A DNA stretch of 64,000 nucleotides from contig OY997593.1 of the NCBI GenBank assembly GCA_963921825.1, forward strand, positions 68,370,039-68,434,038. Reading direction: 5' to 3'. Position 1 is the first letter of the stretch; each line of letters begins with the position of its first letter. The DNA comes from Erodium maritimum. Lineage: Eukaryota > Streptophyta > Magnoliopsida > Geraniales > Geraniaceae. Under the pieces are notes generated by a model. The model did not search any database. It was not told the DNA's origin and saw nothing but the letters and a program-made list of their open reading frames with translations. The position numbers and the translations under genes are program-made. Positions 1 to 11,635 of the stretch are shown piece after piece.

Positions 1-369
1 CCAAGTATGGAAATGGTTGATATTAAATACAATATAATTTTTTACATAACTATCATCAACTTAAAATCGTTACATTCAACTATCTAAACTTTCAAAAGCT
101 GCATTTTCGTTAGAAAATGACAACAAATATCCTTGATCCGGATTTTGACAAAAACCTCATTACTACTAAATACTTGATTACATGTAAAAAACGATCAATA
201 CAAATATAACTATTTAAAAGAAAAAATGATTTATTTTTTTAAAACTATAGCCAATGGTATTTTCGTCATTTTTCGACGAGAAAGAAGTATCTACAATTTT
301 AAAGAAGTCTAAATATTTGTGAAAAATAGTTAAAACAAGTAAAATTCAAAACCCTTTACGAAAACTTAC

Positions 370-1715
370 ATCGATGTGTGCTTTAGATCTTTTTGGTGAC
401 GTGCTTGCACCATGTTGAAGTCCAATTTGGCGAGTTCTAGAATAGTATGGTTCTTGTCATGTCTACTTTCGTAGATGTCTATGAACCATCTCGATTCCAA
501 CCTTGGCATCCTCCAATGAAGTGGGAGCTCCAAAGCATGCCTTATAGCTACCAAGGATGTTTCTCGACCGTCTTGGCTCGGTTTCTCGACGTGTTCTCGA
601 AGATGTTTGGTCGCAAAGTCTCGAGCTTTCTTAAGTATAACCTCACCTTCCACCGAAAGGTAGGAAGCCTCGTACAGACATAACAATCCTTTAGTGTCTT
701 CGGAGAAGCACTCCTTGAACTCTCCGAAACTCTCGTCCATAAAACCAACGAAAACTCCTTGAGATACGTTATGACCATGTTGTCTGAAGATCCTGAAGGC
801 AAGAGCTGAAGCGTACAATCCCTTGTCATTCAAATACTTGTGATGATTAAAATCGTTGTATATACGCAACAAGATGGTGTCTATGTCGTGCTCGAAGTGA
901 TAAGACAATCCGAGCCTCTCCAAGTCATCGACGAGCTCAAGTTGGCGTAAGGGGTCCGCATCTTTATTGAGCAGCGTCTTCACCTCTTCCTTGAGTTGCT
1001 TCACCCGTCCTGTGTCCGATAATGATTCCTAAAAAATATATTGGATCAGTCTGGTTAAAATCGATAACCGACCGAAATTTTCAGGCAGGTTTTTAGCTGG
1101 AAAATTATGGCATCTCAATTTCTCACTCGTCTTAAACACGTGGATCATAATAAGACTGGACTTTTTCGTATACGTTGCCCAATGAGTTTGCACCTTGTGA
1201 GTGTTAAAACATATTTCCCCTCTTTTTCTCATATGTATCGGGATTAATTTTAACACACTCAAGAACATGACTGGACATCTACATGAATCAAACCAATCAA
1301 TTAACTCTAATAGGCGATAGCATACGAATTTTAATTGAAACAAGTAATAGATCGGACTATACAAATGAATTATTAACTTTTTTAGTTGAATTTGTCTATA
1401 CCCTTTATAAATAGTTATTTTATTTTACATTTATGTGAGTTTCCTTCAAATAAAATATCATATAATATAATAAGTACGAGATTATGGCTGATTTTGAAAT
1501 ATACGTACCTCTGAATAACGAGTGCTCAACGATTGTATGAACTCGTAGTTCCAAATAGTAGGCTGATAATTTGCGGTTCGCCTGTTGTCGTGTGCCATGG
1601 AGTGGCTAACATGAGAGGTTAGGTGAACATGTGATCGTCCCCGGCGGTAAACGGAGGGTGATCGGAGACGGATAAACGCTAGGGGAGGTGAAGCAACAAG
1701 AGGAGAAAGAGACAT
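370..1715 (-). CDS. Terpene synthase, TPS-b-like, 5' exons only (runs off left edge)
   Basis: Two exons of a plastid-type terpene synthase. Exon 1 is 1,509-1,715 (69 codons) and exon 2 is 370-1,028; phases join and both donors read GT. Residues 1 to about 40 are rich in Ser, Arg and His like a chloroplast transit peptide, followed by the family's RR(x8)W motif (RRTANYQPTIW, residues 45-55), which is typical of cyclising monoterpene synthases. Exon 2 encodes the N-terminal helical domain with family signatures LYEASYL, HALELPLHWRMPRLE, WFIDIYE and KLDFNMVQ. The DDxxD metal-binding domain would lie beyond base 1, so product and integrity cannot be judged. Bases 1-369 look like an AT-rich intron. 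Family members usually have an intron near the VSQ-VF junction; here the exon reads straight through it, suggesting intron loss. The start is the Met that opens the transit-like region, with a TATA-like box about 70 bases upstream. Confidence 0.9.
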
Positions 1716-1782
1716 TGTCGACCAGCAAAACTCAATAGACCAAGGAGGGAGTATTGTTGCAGTCCCAAAACTCATGTGACAC

Positions 1783-1790
1783 TTATATAG
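1783..1790 (-). promoter_or_regulatory. TATA-like box upstream of the terpene synthase
   Basis: On the minus strand the sequence reads CTATATAAG, about 68 bases before the chosen ATG at 1,715. Position and sequence fit a TATA box giving a short leader. No other promoter element was identified in 1,716-2,330, which is AT-rich. Confidence 0.5.
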
Positions 1791-2330
1791 CTGAGCAAAG
1801 TTCTCCATGATTTCTAACATATTAAAGTAAAACCGATAAAGGTCCATAAATTTAATCCATGGATTAAGAATTGGATATAGTAGATTAAAAAAAAAATCAT
1901 GATCCAATATATTATAGATTAGATAACAGATCGCACTATCTGAATCCACCTTATTCATGTGAGGATTAAAAAATTAATCATTAGTAATTCTAATATATTT
2001 TTTTAAGAGTAACTCAATAAAGCACTATGGTTTTTTTAATCACTTGGGAGTGACCGATTAATGACGGTTCTTGTTCTAAAATTTAAATTGGAACTGACCC
2101 ATCTGATCCTCTCATTTTCAGTTTTAAAAATTATTATTTTATCCTTTTTCAATTTCCTTCGGTATATATATATTTTTTATTTCTTAATTATGTACATGTA
2201 TATATACATATGCTTGCAATTAGGTGCGAACCAGCTGTTACTGTGTGAATCTGTGAATTCGCAAAAACAATGTATGCGGTTTGAAAAAATAGCATTCCCG
2301 ATTTGAGTTGAATATTCTCAGATAAATTTA

Positions 2331-3328
2331 TCCCCCACGCCTGGTGTGGGGGATAAATATCGGTGGGGAGTGCTGCCTTCGTCCCCATCTTCTCCTCCTC
2401 TCTCCCTCGCCTTGGGCCGATGCTATCCTTTTGAGGTCTTATCGGCTTCAGATTCTTCGAAGGTAATGTCGGGGGGGATTTCTGGTCCGCGTCGGGCTGA
2501 CCTCATACGACGCCCTTGTATGCCTTCTCCTCCACGCTACGGGATGGTCCCGCCCTGCCGGAACCCTAGACCACATGCCCTGGCTAACTACGACCTTGGT
2601 CTGGAGCCTAGGGTGGACGATATTATGTCTAGGTTTCCGAGGTTTGCCCCCCTGAAACCTGGGTGGGGGGACTGCTCGGGATGTCACGGTGTGCTCCATG
2701 TCCACGAAGGTACGAGCCTGGTCCCGGTGCATGTTCCATCACGCTTATGGGTGGAGGAAGAAGACGGTAGAGGCTCCATCGACGTTTGCTCGGCGAGGTT
2801 GGGCACGTAGGCAGACTCGGGTATGGTTATCCTACGGTGGAGATGTTCTTGGGCCTGGGCTTGGGACCAAGCGAGAGTTATATCCAGCCTCGCCGGGTTG
2901 TCTAGGGTAGACCTTACCCTGGGACCACAGAGATGGCGTTGTCATAAAGGGGAACCTGGAAGACGGCACAACACCAACCGAGACTCTGAGAGAGACTAGT
3001 TCCAGCCTGCTGATATTGGATCCGAGACCTAAGCCATGGTTGTCTAGAGGACGGGGTGCCCGTGTGACACTGGACCCGAGACCTAATTCGGGACCCCGCT
3101 TTCCTACCTGGGACACCAGTCGGCCATCCGCGATAAGCCTCCCTGGGTGGTCCGCCCTAATTCTGCCGGATTTTGTACACGCAAAGATTTGGCAGGAGTC
3201 GGGTGCTGATCAGCCCAATGTGGTTTCAGTTGTTGATCCCTTACTCCAGGAGCGTGGGGAGTTTGGAGGTGGAGGACGTGCACATCCGGGGCGCGAGATG
3301 TTGAAGTTCCATCGCCCGAGACCCATGG
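2331..3328. other. GC-rich unassigned block, probably transposon-derived
   Basis: This block is much richer in G and C than its surroundings. It has several overlapping open frames of 70-154 codons on both strands, but none shows a domain I recognise. High GC by itself removes stop codons, so these frames are weak evidence for genes. The style resembles the decayed LINE ORF1 sequences elsewhere in the window, but I could not align it to them by eye. Confidence 0.3.
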
Positions 3329-6285
3329 TGTGAAGACCACCTCGATTTAAAAAGAATTTAATTATTTAAAAGTGTTCGTCGGAACGTCTAGGTTGAAAAT
3401 CGGGTCGGTTGTTGGCAACGTCGTGACGGGAAGAAATCGGATTGAATTTTGTTTTTAAGAGCTTTCAAAAAAAAAATGGAAAAGGGCTGGACCAGACCCG
3501 GGCCGAGCGAACTGCCCCGACCCAGCTGTCGCCTTGGGCCGTTTGGCCCAAAGACAGCCAAGGCCCGTTGAAGTTCTGGCCCGCGTACTTAAACGCATTT
3601 AGGGTTCAGACTTTCTTCATTTCGTGTCCTCTCTTTCACGCAGACGACCTCACCTTCTCTCTCTCTCCGTCCAGCCCCGACCGCCACCACCTCTCTTCCT
3701 CTTCTCCCCGACCTCACGAACCCCCCTTTTTCCGCCGTCGCCGTGCGCGAGAGGAGCTCGCCGGCGCTCGCCAGATCCGGCGAGTTCTAACCGGACTCGT
3801 CCGGATCTGAGGAGAAATCCTCAGCCACACCCCGTCGCGCCTCACCTTTTTCCTCGCCGTCCTCACTGCAGTCCTCGTCCCGAGCTGTCTAGCTCACGCT
3901 CGAGCCGTCGCCCTCTCCCTCGCCGGAGCTCGCCGGCGCTCGCCAGATCTGGTGAGTGTCCCGTCCGGATCTGAGACGGTTCTTCGCCGTACTCCGCCGT
4001 TCCCTCACCTGCAACCCCGCCCGTCCGTCGCCTCTGTTTCCTAAGGTGAGAATCGAGACCGTGAGACTCCGGCTGGCAACGTCGCCGCCGGTGGTCAGTC
4101 GGAGTCAAACAGAACCCTCTTTCCTTGCTTCTTCCCTTACTGTTTTCCGAGCTGTTATGGATCTGATCAAACGTGGTTAAAAAAAAAGGAGAACTTTGTC
4201 ATTTCAGAAAAGAAATTAAATCGAGTTTTAATCTAAAAGTTGATCCATGTTAATTTGGGATTGGAATTTTGAAACGAAGAACGGTTTTAAATAAAAAAAA
4301 AGGGGGGAAGGAATTTAAACTAAAATCAGTTTAATTGAAAAGGGATTAAAATCAGATTTACTATTTTGGGATTGTGAACGTTTTTGGAACCCGGACTGTG
4401 AAGTCGAACTTTGAACGAGACGAAAAGCAGAACGCTGAATCGGTACCTCGAGAATCGTGTCACGAACCTTGTACCTCGGGATCCGTGCCTCGGGAAGCGT
4501 GCACCGGGTTCTGAGTTCGGTGCGCGGGTGCTCGAACCCGATTTGTCGTAATCCCGCTTTTAGCCGTTCGAGTTAAAAGACAAAGTGTTGTTTTATGTTG
4601 GACTGTACCGGTTCTGAGTGTAAGTTTTATCTGTTAACCCAGACTCGGAGTTCGTGGACTACGCCATTGAAAACGGTGTTGGCCCGGTCGTCAACAGCTA
4701 GGAGACGCTGCGGTGGTATCGCCTTGAGGTAGGGAAAGTAGCGGATACCGCTTTATTTACGGAAAGTTACTAGCGTGCATGATTAGGGTTTAATAATAAA
4801 ACCGGAAAGATCATAGTTTGACATGTAGGTTGTGAACAACTAGCGTAGACGTGTGAACTATGAACATTTACGTTTTCTGTCTTGGGAATTGCGTACTGGT
4901 AGATTCGGGCCATGTCGTGTCGTAGGGTTGTTTGTTGTGTGTATCTGCTTGATGTGCCTTGTGTTGTTGAACGGATAATAAATAACGAACATGAAAAAGA
5001 GTAGAATTGAACTAGCGATGCATGTTGATGACCTGTGTGGTTATTTTCTGTTCATTCGATATGTTGAACTGTGGGATGGTTGGGGATTTGATATCGGTTA
5101 AGCCGGTGGGGTTACCATGCTGATTGTGGTGTCGGTAAGGGATGGTAAGTACGTGACGGTTATGAGTGTGATTAGGAGTCTAATGAGATTTTACTCGGTG
5201 TTGCATGATGTGACTGTGTGGGCAAGTGTGCCATGTTTGATAATATGAACCCTTGTTTGTGAAATGACCGGGTGAGTGATAGACCGGGTTTATGCTAAGA
5301 TGGTTCGGCTGGTATACCGAGACCATCAGTGAGTGTGCTGTGTGCGAAACCCTGTGTGTGTTTAAGAGACGGCGTAGCCGGATGGATAATCATATCGAGA
5401 CCAAGGATGGCGTGTTCAGATGACTCATAATCCGGGATGGGATTGATCGAGGAGTTTGCCGGTTTTATATTTACGTTGAGTAGAGCCCTTCATCTGTGTG
5501 AGGAGGAAGATATCGTGACTAACGATGTGTGTTCCAGTGCGATATAATCAGCTGTGTGCAAATCGATGGAGTTCCAGTTCGATACATATGAGAGTAGCGC
5601 CCTTCATCTGTGTGAGGAGGAAGATATCGTGACTGACGCTGTGTGTTCCAGTGCGATATAATCAGCTGTGTGCAAATCGATGGAGTTGACTCCCGCAATT
5701 TACGACATCTGTGTGCGTTTCGTCCGGACCCTTCCCCATTATTTGCTGTGTGCCGTCCTATGGACTCTATGTGTGTTCTGCTGTGTGCCTTTCTCTCTGG
5801 GTTGGTCTGTGTGTGCGCTGTGCGTGTGGTTGGGCTTTGGGCGTTGTCTACGGTGTGTGTCGTGCGGGCAATCTGGCTTGTGCCTTGGGTTAAGTGTGAC
5901 TTGGGTCTTGTGAGAGCGTGTGGTGACTTGAGATGGTTATACCTAATTTCTGCGTTGCAGTGCGAGTTCGCACGCGTGGTCGGTTGTGAGATAACTGTAG
6001 GTGTTGTTCATAGAGAATTGTTAGGTGATGGGTGTCAAGAGCTGGTTGTGGAAAGTGGTATTGAGTTCGGTTTGTTGTGAGTGGTTGTGCCTGAGTGAAG
6101 GCCAAGTGTTGTATGAGAGTAATGGTTTATTGTTTCGAATAGTGGTGCGTTACGAGTATACCCTAATTGGACGGTTACCCGTGGTGATGAACTGTGGTTT
6201 AGAACCTTAACTACTTTTCCTACTGAGCGTAAGCTCACCCCCTTACTTTGTTGTGTTTCAGGTGTTGAGCGGGATCTGTACTAGC
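3329..6285 (+). mobile_element. Long LTR, truncated copy (Ty3/gypsy-like fossil)
   Basis: Starts TGTGAAG... followed by a CGATTTAAAA block, a GC-rich section (about 3.45-4.1 kb) and a GT-rich downstream part. The same order of blocks occurs in the complete solo LTR at 7,893-10,463. A long stretch near 6,220-6,285 (tactgagcgtaagctcaccc, then a GTGTTGAGCGGG block) is nearly identical in both. The right end of the LTR is missing here. It is an old, broken LTR with no internal coding region. The Ty3/gypsy assignment is inferred from LTR length and terminal style only. Confidence 0.7.
5477..5688 (+). repeat. 114-bp tandem duplication inside the truncated LTR
   Basis: A unit beginning GCCCTTCATCTGTGTGAGG occurs at 5,485 and again at 5,599, an offset of 114 bases. 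The copies share about 90 bases (through GTGCAAATCGATGGAGTT) with only a few differences. The matching part of the solo LTR at 7.9-10.5 kb has a single related block, so the duplication is probably private to this copy. Confidence 0.85.
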
Positions 6286-6539
6286 AGGTGGGGCATCAAA
6301 ATACCGTATATGACGGTTTTGGTATTAAAAGGCTTAGTGAACCATTGTTCATTCATACTGACCTTCCTTCCGTGGTCGAGGAGCTTGTTCCTCGAGGCAC
6401 ATCAATGTAATCGATTTTAAGAAGCTATAATATTGCACCTTTCGCTTAAAAAAAACTCTCAAAAGTTCAATTTATTTTCGGGCTTATTCTATGTGTGACC
6501 CTACATGTTCATATAATGTTGGTAGTCGGTTTAAAATTT

Positions 6540-6800
6540 CTCTTTAGCCCACAAGTCATAATTGGTCTTTAACAAGGCATTATGACTACCCAAGTGATGT
6601 AGTGCATATTGAAGACATTTTGACGAAACGACAAGAATATACGAAAATGCAGCATTGTTCGAATTTGGCGAAACCTTAGCATTTTTCGGGTCAAAACGGG
6701 CTCCTGAGAAAAACACATGGCTTTGCCATGACTTACGATTTTTTCGTCCATCCGAGATCGTTTAGAGGGGTGAAATTGTATTTTTAGAGTCGGGTTCATT
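6540..6800 (-). repeat. Left arm of a large inverted repeat
   Basis: The reverse complement of this arm matches 7,395-7,650. Translations of the two arms share KAMCF(S/A)QEPVLT and FAPLDDL/FHPSKRS-like stretches, showing that the arms are diverged copies of one sequence in opposite orientation about 600 bases apart. No coding function is claimed; the family was not recognised. Confidence 0.65.
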
Positions 6801-7017
6801 ATTTCATGTTTTTGTTAGGATTTGAGATTTGCTTTATTCGAATTAGAATTTTGGCGTTTAGTTTATTGTATTAGGACTTTGGGGTTTTAGTTTTCTATAT
6901 AAGCACTTGATAGCTCTCATTGTAATGCATATTTTAATTAATAAACACAAAATGAGTTTCTACTCAACCTATCTCTTTCGGTATTCATCACGAATCAACA
7001 AATTCGAACTCATTTTT

Positions 7018-7265
7018 TTTATCAGAGAAGTTTTATAAGCCTTATTCTCAAAATGAGATATAGACAGTCTGCACGAGGGCAGACTAATACCACGAACTAC
7101 AAAAAACCAACAGTATCAAATGTGGATATACCATCCAACTACAATACAAACTAAAAACACTAACCGAAAAACCAGAAAAGAAAACCATAACCACCATCCT
7201 ATATAACCCAACCAATACGACTTGAAACAAAAAGGATTCATGCAGCTCGAAAACGAGAACCCTTG
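7018..7265 (-). mobile_element. Probable LINE 3' end on the minus strand
   Basis: Read on the minus strand, the segment ends in AAGGCTTATAAAACTTCTCTGAT followed by a run of eight A, the usual layout of a plant L1 3' end (AATAAAA-like signal, then poly-A). The rest is A/C-rich on the plus strand and has no open frame. It separates the two inverted-repeat arms. Confidence 0.4.
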
Positions 7266-7394
7266 TGCAGAATCAAAAAAAAAGCTAAAAGAAACAGGAC
7301 ATAGATCAACACAGAATTCACCCCGACATAGACCCCCACCAAAGAAACAAAGATTAACCCACCTCCTTGCTCATCCGTGGGTTGATCATGAGTG

Positions 7395-7650
7395 AAATAT
7401 GAAACCCTAAAACAAAGAGAAAATAAACCACCCATACTCAAAATGTACGAATTTGCCCCTCTAGATGACCTCGGATGGTCAAAAAACATCGTCGATTATG
7501 GAAAAGCCATGTGTTTTGCTCAGGAGCCTGTTTTGACCCAAAAAATACTAGGGTTTTGTCGGATTTGGACACTGACTCCTTTTCATACACTGCTACATCA
7601 ATACGTCTTCGATATGAATTGCATCACATACACAAGTGTTTGTACCTTGC
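7395..7650 (+). repeat. Right arm of the large inverted repeat
   Basis: Matches the reverse complement of 6,540-6,800 over roughly 250 bases, including AAAGCCATGTGTTTT and CAGGAGCC(T/C)GTTTTGACCC. Transcription across both arms would give a long imperfect hairpin with a loop of about 600 bases. Confidence 0.65.
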
Positions 7651-7892
7651 ATACACAAATGTCGGTACTTTATATACATGGGTGCTAGTACCAACATGTA
7701 TCAGGACTTTGCCATGTTAGTACCAGCGCTTTGTATGCGCGAAAAGGTCACGTGTCAGTATTTGTATGGAAGGTACCAGCGCTTTGCATGGGGGTACCAA
7801 AGATGTGCGCATGCGAATAAGAGCTATGCGCGCGCATAAATGTCACATGTCACACTTTTGTGAGTGCGCACATGCGTAAGGGACACGTGTCG

Positions 7893-10463
7893 TGTAAAGC
7901 CCGCCCCGATTTAAAAGAATTAAAATGTTAAATTTATCGACTTAAAACGTCGTGGTTGGAAAGCGGATCGAAAAATTGGATCGAGTGCGATTTAAAAAGA
8001 AAAATAAAAAAAAAAGAAAAGGGAGAAAAGTGGGATTTGGACTGGGCTGAGACTTGGGCCCAGCTCCGTGGCACGGGCCAAGCCCACACCACGCAGAACC
8101 AGGCCCAAAGCCACGCCCAACCCAATCACCCCAAACCCGACCCCCTCGTCTTCTTCCTCGCGCGTGCACGCGTCCCGAGACAGATCGCGCCGCCCTCTCT
8201 CTTTATTCGCTCTCCTTCTCTCTCGAGTTTCCTCTCTCCCTCTTGACCTCCCTCTTCTCCTCTCTCGCACGACCTAGCCACCGCCACACCTCGCCCTCAT
8301 CTCCTTCCCTTCTGAGAGCAACCGAGCCCCACCGTGCACGAATCCAGACGACGCCGGAGAACCTCTCTAGTTCGACGCCGAGCTCGAATCAGCGACGACG
8401 ACGGAGGAACGACGAGGGTTCGTGCCCCTCACCCCTTTTTCCTCCTTCCCCGACCTCGCCTCGATGGAAAACGCGTCTTCCCGAGCTCGTTTCGAGCGGT
8501 TTCAGTCGGAACCATCGCCGGCGAAGCTCGGGCTTGCCAGATCTGAGACGGGAGCGAGCGTGGGTTCGGGCTCGAGCCACTGCCGCCAAGGCCTCGCCGT
8601 GAACCTAACGTCCGTCTCCGCCCTCATTTCTCCCCCTACGATCTTGCCTGACGCCGTCGACGGCGGCCGGAGAACCCTAGGCTCGCCGGAGTTGGATCTA
8701 GCTCGGCCTCGAGCTTGAGCGGACCTGACGGAGCTGGGCCTTGGGCTAGACGGGCCTCGGGCCAGATATACCTTTGGGCCGGATCACCTTGGGCCAAGAT
8801 GGCCTGGATCAGGACGGGCCTTAAGCCAAGCCCAGATCTAAGGTCCGGGTCTGGACTCGGGTCTGGACCGGGTCTGGGTCGGGTCTGGAGCCGGGTCCGG
8901 GTCGGCTCTGGGTCCGGTCGGGTCTGGTTTCTGGACCGGGTCGAATTCAGGTCTGGTTCTCGGATCCGGGTCGGGCAGATTTAATAAGTGAATAAATAAA
9001 TTTGGTTAATTTAAAAATGGTTATTTAAAGGACAAATTGGACAACTCTGAGGACCTTTGGACTACCGGGACTAATTGTCTTTTTACCTGTTAAACCCAGA
9101 CTTGGACTTCGCCCGAGAAGACCGGAGTTAGGCCAGGACGTCAGCAGCTAGGAGACACAGCTGTTGTGATCGTCTTGAGGTAGGGAAAGTAGCGGATACC
9201 GCTTTAATTACAGAAAGTTACTAGCATGCATGTTTAGGAAATAATAATAACCGGAAAGGTCCTAGTTGGCATATAGGATGTGATTCACTAGAATAGCCGC
9301 TTTCGATTACTAAATAACCGGACGAGTCTTAGTAACATGTAGGATGTGATTCACTAGTCTTACCTGCTTTCTTCTCTTGGGAATTGTAGTGCTGGTAGAT
9401 GGGAAATGTCGAGCCTTAGGATTGTGTGCTGTGTGATATAACCGCTGTGTGAGAGTCTAAACAAGATTATACTCGGTGTTGCATGATCGTGACTGTGTGT
9501 GGGCAAGTGTGTCGTGTTTGATATAACGTGAACCCTTGGTTGTGATATGACCGGGTGAGTGATAGACCGGCTGTGTGTTTTGTTGAGATGGTCCGGTTGG
9601 TATACCGAGACTAGCTAGAGCTGTGTGCTGCGTGTTTTACCCTTATTGTGTGTTTCAAGAGAAGGTGTAATCGGAGTGGTACTTACATAGAGAAATAGTT
9701 CTGGTGTAGTGTATCGAGGCCAAGGATGGCGTGATCAGTACCCCGATGGCTCGTAATCCGGGACGATGTACTACCGAAGTGTGTGCCGGTCCAATACGTA
9801 TGTGAGTAAGGCCCGGGTCTGTGTGCTCGGAAGACATCGGACTGAGGGATTTCCAGTCGAGGATGTTACCCCAGTCTCAGTGAGAGGAAGATATCGGGAC
9901 TGATGCTGTGTGGTCCAGTACGATATAAGAGGCTTAGTGCAAATGGCTTTGTGCATTCAATGACGCTGGGAACTTTCGTTGTGTGTTTTATACCTGATGG
10001 TTGGCTTTGTGCGTTTTTCTAAGTGGTTTATGACTTTGTGAAAGTGATCGGTAACTGGGTACTGCCCGTAGGCTTCGCTTTTATAGTTGTGCCTTACTAG
10101 TATGCCCTAATTGGATGGTTACCCGTGGTGACGAACCGAGGTTCAGAACCTTAACTACTTTTCCTACTGAGCGTAAGCTCACCCCCTTACTTTGTTGTGT
10201 TTCAGGTGTTGAGCGGGACCAGTACTAGCAGGATTTTCGGAGCTTGGGAGCTGTCGAGGGTTTTAGCTAGAGTCTAGAGACGTACTTTTTCATTTGCTAT
10301 TTGACTCTTTATTTACTTACTGTTATCGAGCTGTTGACTCATTTGAACTTTTGGAACTTTAAATTGCATTTGAGACCCGTTTATTTATCTTTATTATTAT
10401 TTTATTTATTTATCTTAAGTTCGCGTTTCGAATCCGGTCAAAACCGGATTTGGGGCGTGACAT
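7893..10463 (+). mobile_element. Solo LTR, complete, 2,571 bp (Ty3/gypsy-like fossil)
   Basis: Begins TGTAAAGCCCGCCCCGATTT and ends GGATTTGGGGCGTGACA. The ends are TG...CA, with an extended imperfect inverted terminal match. It is flanked on both sides by the 5-bp duplication TGTCG (7,888-7,892 and 10,464-10,468). No internal region or second LTR lies between, so this is a solo LTR left by recombination. The GC-rich part (about 8.05-8.98 kb) contains open frames that are shadows of LTR sequence. Family assignment beyond long-LTR gypsy-like is not possible from sequence alone; age cannot be dated from one LTR. Confidence 0.88.
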
Positions 10464-10754
10464 GTCGCCCTCCTGTGAGTTCGTAGTTTACACGGTAAGA
10501 ACGTGTTCGTATTTGATACCGAACATATATATATTATTTTTAATTTCATAATGGTTTTGTATTTATATTATTCAAGTTTATTATATCTTTTTATTGAACA
10601 TGAGAGAAATTTTATTGATCGTAAAACTTAAACATTACATAGATAGATAAAATTGGAAAGGAAAAGAGCGAGACCTAGTTCTATTCTATAGACATCAACA
10701 GAAAAGTAATAGTATGATTTTATACATTAAGATTTTTTTTCATGATATACAATA

Positions 10755-11232
10755 GGGTTAATTTCATCTCACTACTTTAAATTTTTTTGATTTTCATCTC
10801 ACTACCCTAACTATTTTTTGTGGCACCTCACTACCCTAGAATGATTTTTTTTTTCACATTCATATCCGCAGTCAATTTTTCATCTACTTTTGGCCAAAAA
10901 ATAGTCATACGATACTACTTTTTCTATTAAAAAAATACCTAAACTACCTTTTACCTCCCTCTCTTACCCACTTCATTTTCATTAAAACCCTAAACAACCA
11001 TTTTTCTAATGTCGGGTTGTTTAGGGTTTTAATGAAAATTAAGTGGGTACGAGAGGGAGGTAAATGGTAGTTTAGGTGTTTTTAGAAAAAGTAGGGTCAT
11101 GTGCTTGACACATGGCCATTTTCCGCCCAAAAATGGATGAAAAATTGACGGCAGATATGAAAATGAAAATATGCATTCTAGAGTAGTGAGGTGTCACAAA
11201 AAATAGTTGGGGTAGTGAAATAAAATTACCCC
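10755..11232. mobile_element. Palindromic MITE with TA target duplication
   Basis: The left arm (about 10,755-11,007) and right arm (about 11,013-11,232) are near-perfect reverse complements. They share CTAAACAACC/GGTTGTTTAG at the centre and GGGTTAATTTCATCTCACTA against the complement of GTGAAATAAAATTACCCC at the ends. The dinucleotide TA lies on both sides, which fits a Tc1/mariner-type MITE, although TA is common in AT-rich DNA. It is non-coding. Confidence 0.75.
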
Positions 11233-11635
11233 TATATAATATCGAAATTTTTTGATTTGAATTTTAGTCATTTTCTTGTTTGTGGAATATAAAATATATA
11301 AATGTCTAACATATCATTACAAGTCAAAATTAATAGATAAAAATACGTATTCTTTCTTTCGTTCTTTTTTCTGTGAAAGTGTTTTATTTATTTAAAAAAA
11401 TAGCCGCCAACAATGTTTTTCCTCTTATTTAACAAATTATTAGAATAAATTAATATAAAAAAAACAAAGGAGGAGAAATCAAATGGAAACCTACCCTTAA
11501 CGTAAAAACTGTGTGAGCTCATCCAAGCCATCCATTTCATAAATGGATGGATGAGATGCAATTGAGCTGTTGACTGCAAAAACACAACACTTTTTGATAA
11601 GTTGTAGGGGCTTTTTAGTAAAACTATCACATTAC

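Noticed and set aside
2346-2810. A 154-codon open frame in the GC-rich block, considered as a gene
   Set aside because: No recognisable domain, an open frame on the opposite strand over the same bases, and no splice or promoter context.
3442-4180. Overlapping open frames of 74-122 codons in the GC-rich part of the left LTR, considered as host genes
   Set aside because: They lie inside a repeat that recurs at 7.9-10.5 kb, their frames are not conserved between the two copies, and high GC explains the lack of stops.
6813-7012. A TG...CA segment with a TATA box, considered as a short LTR followed by a TATCAGAG primer-binding-like site
   Set aside because: No second LTR and no flanking duplication were found, and the sequence after it reads better as a LINE poly-A end on the minus strand.
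8054-8984. A 182-codon frame and neighbours in the solo LTR, considered as coding
   Set aside because: The interval is bounded by LTR ends and target duplications. The peptides are Arg/Ser/Pro-rich shadows without domains.
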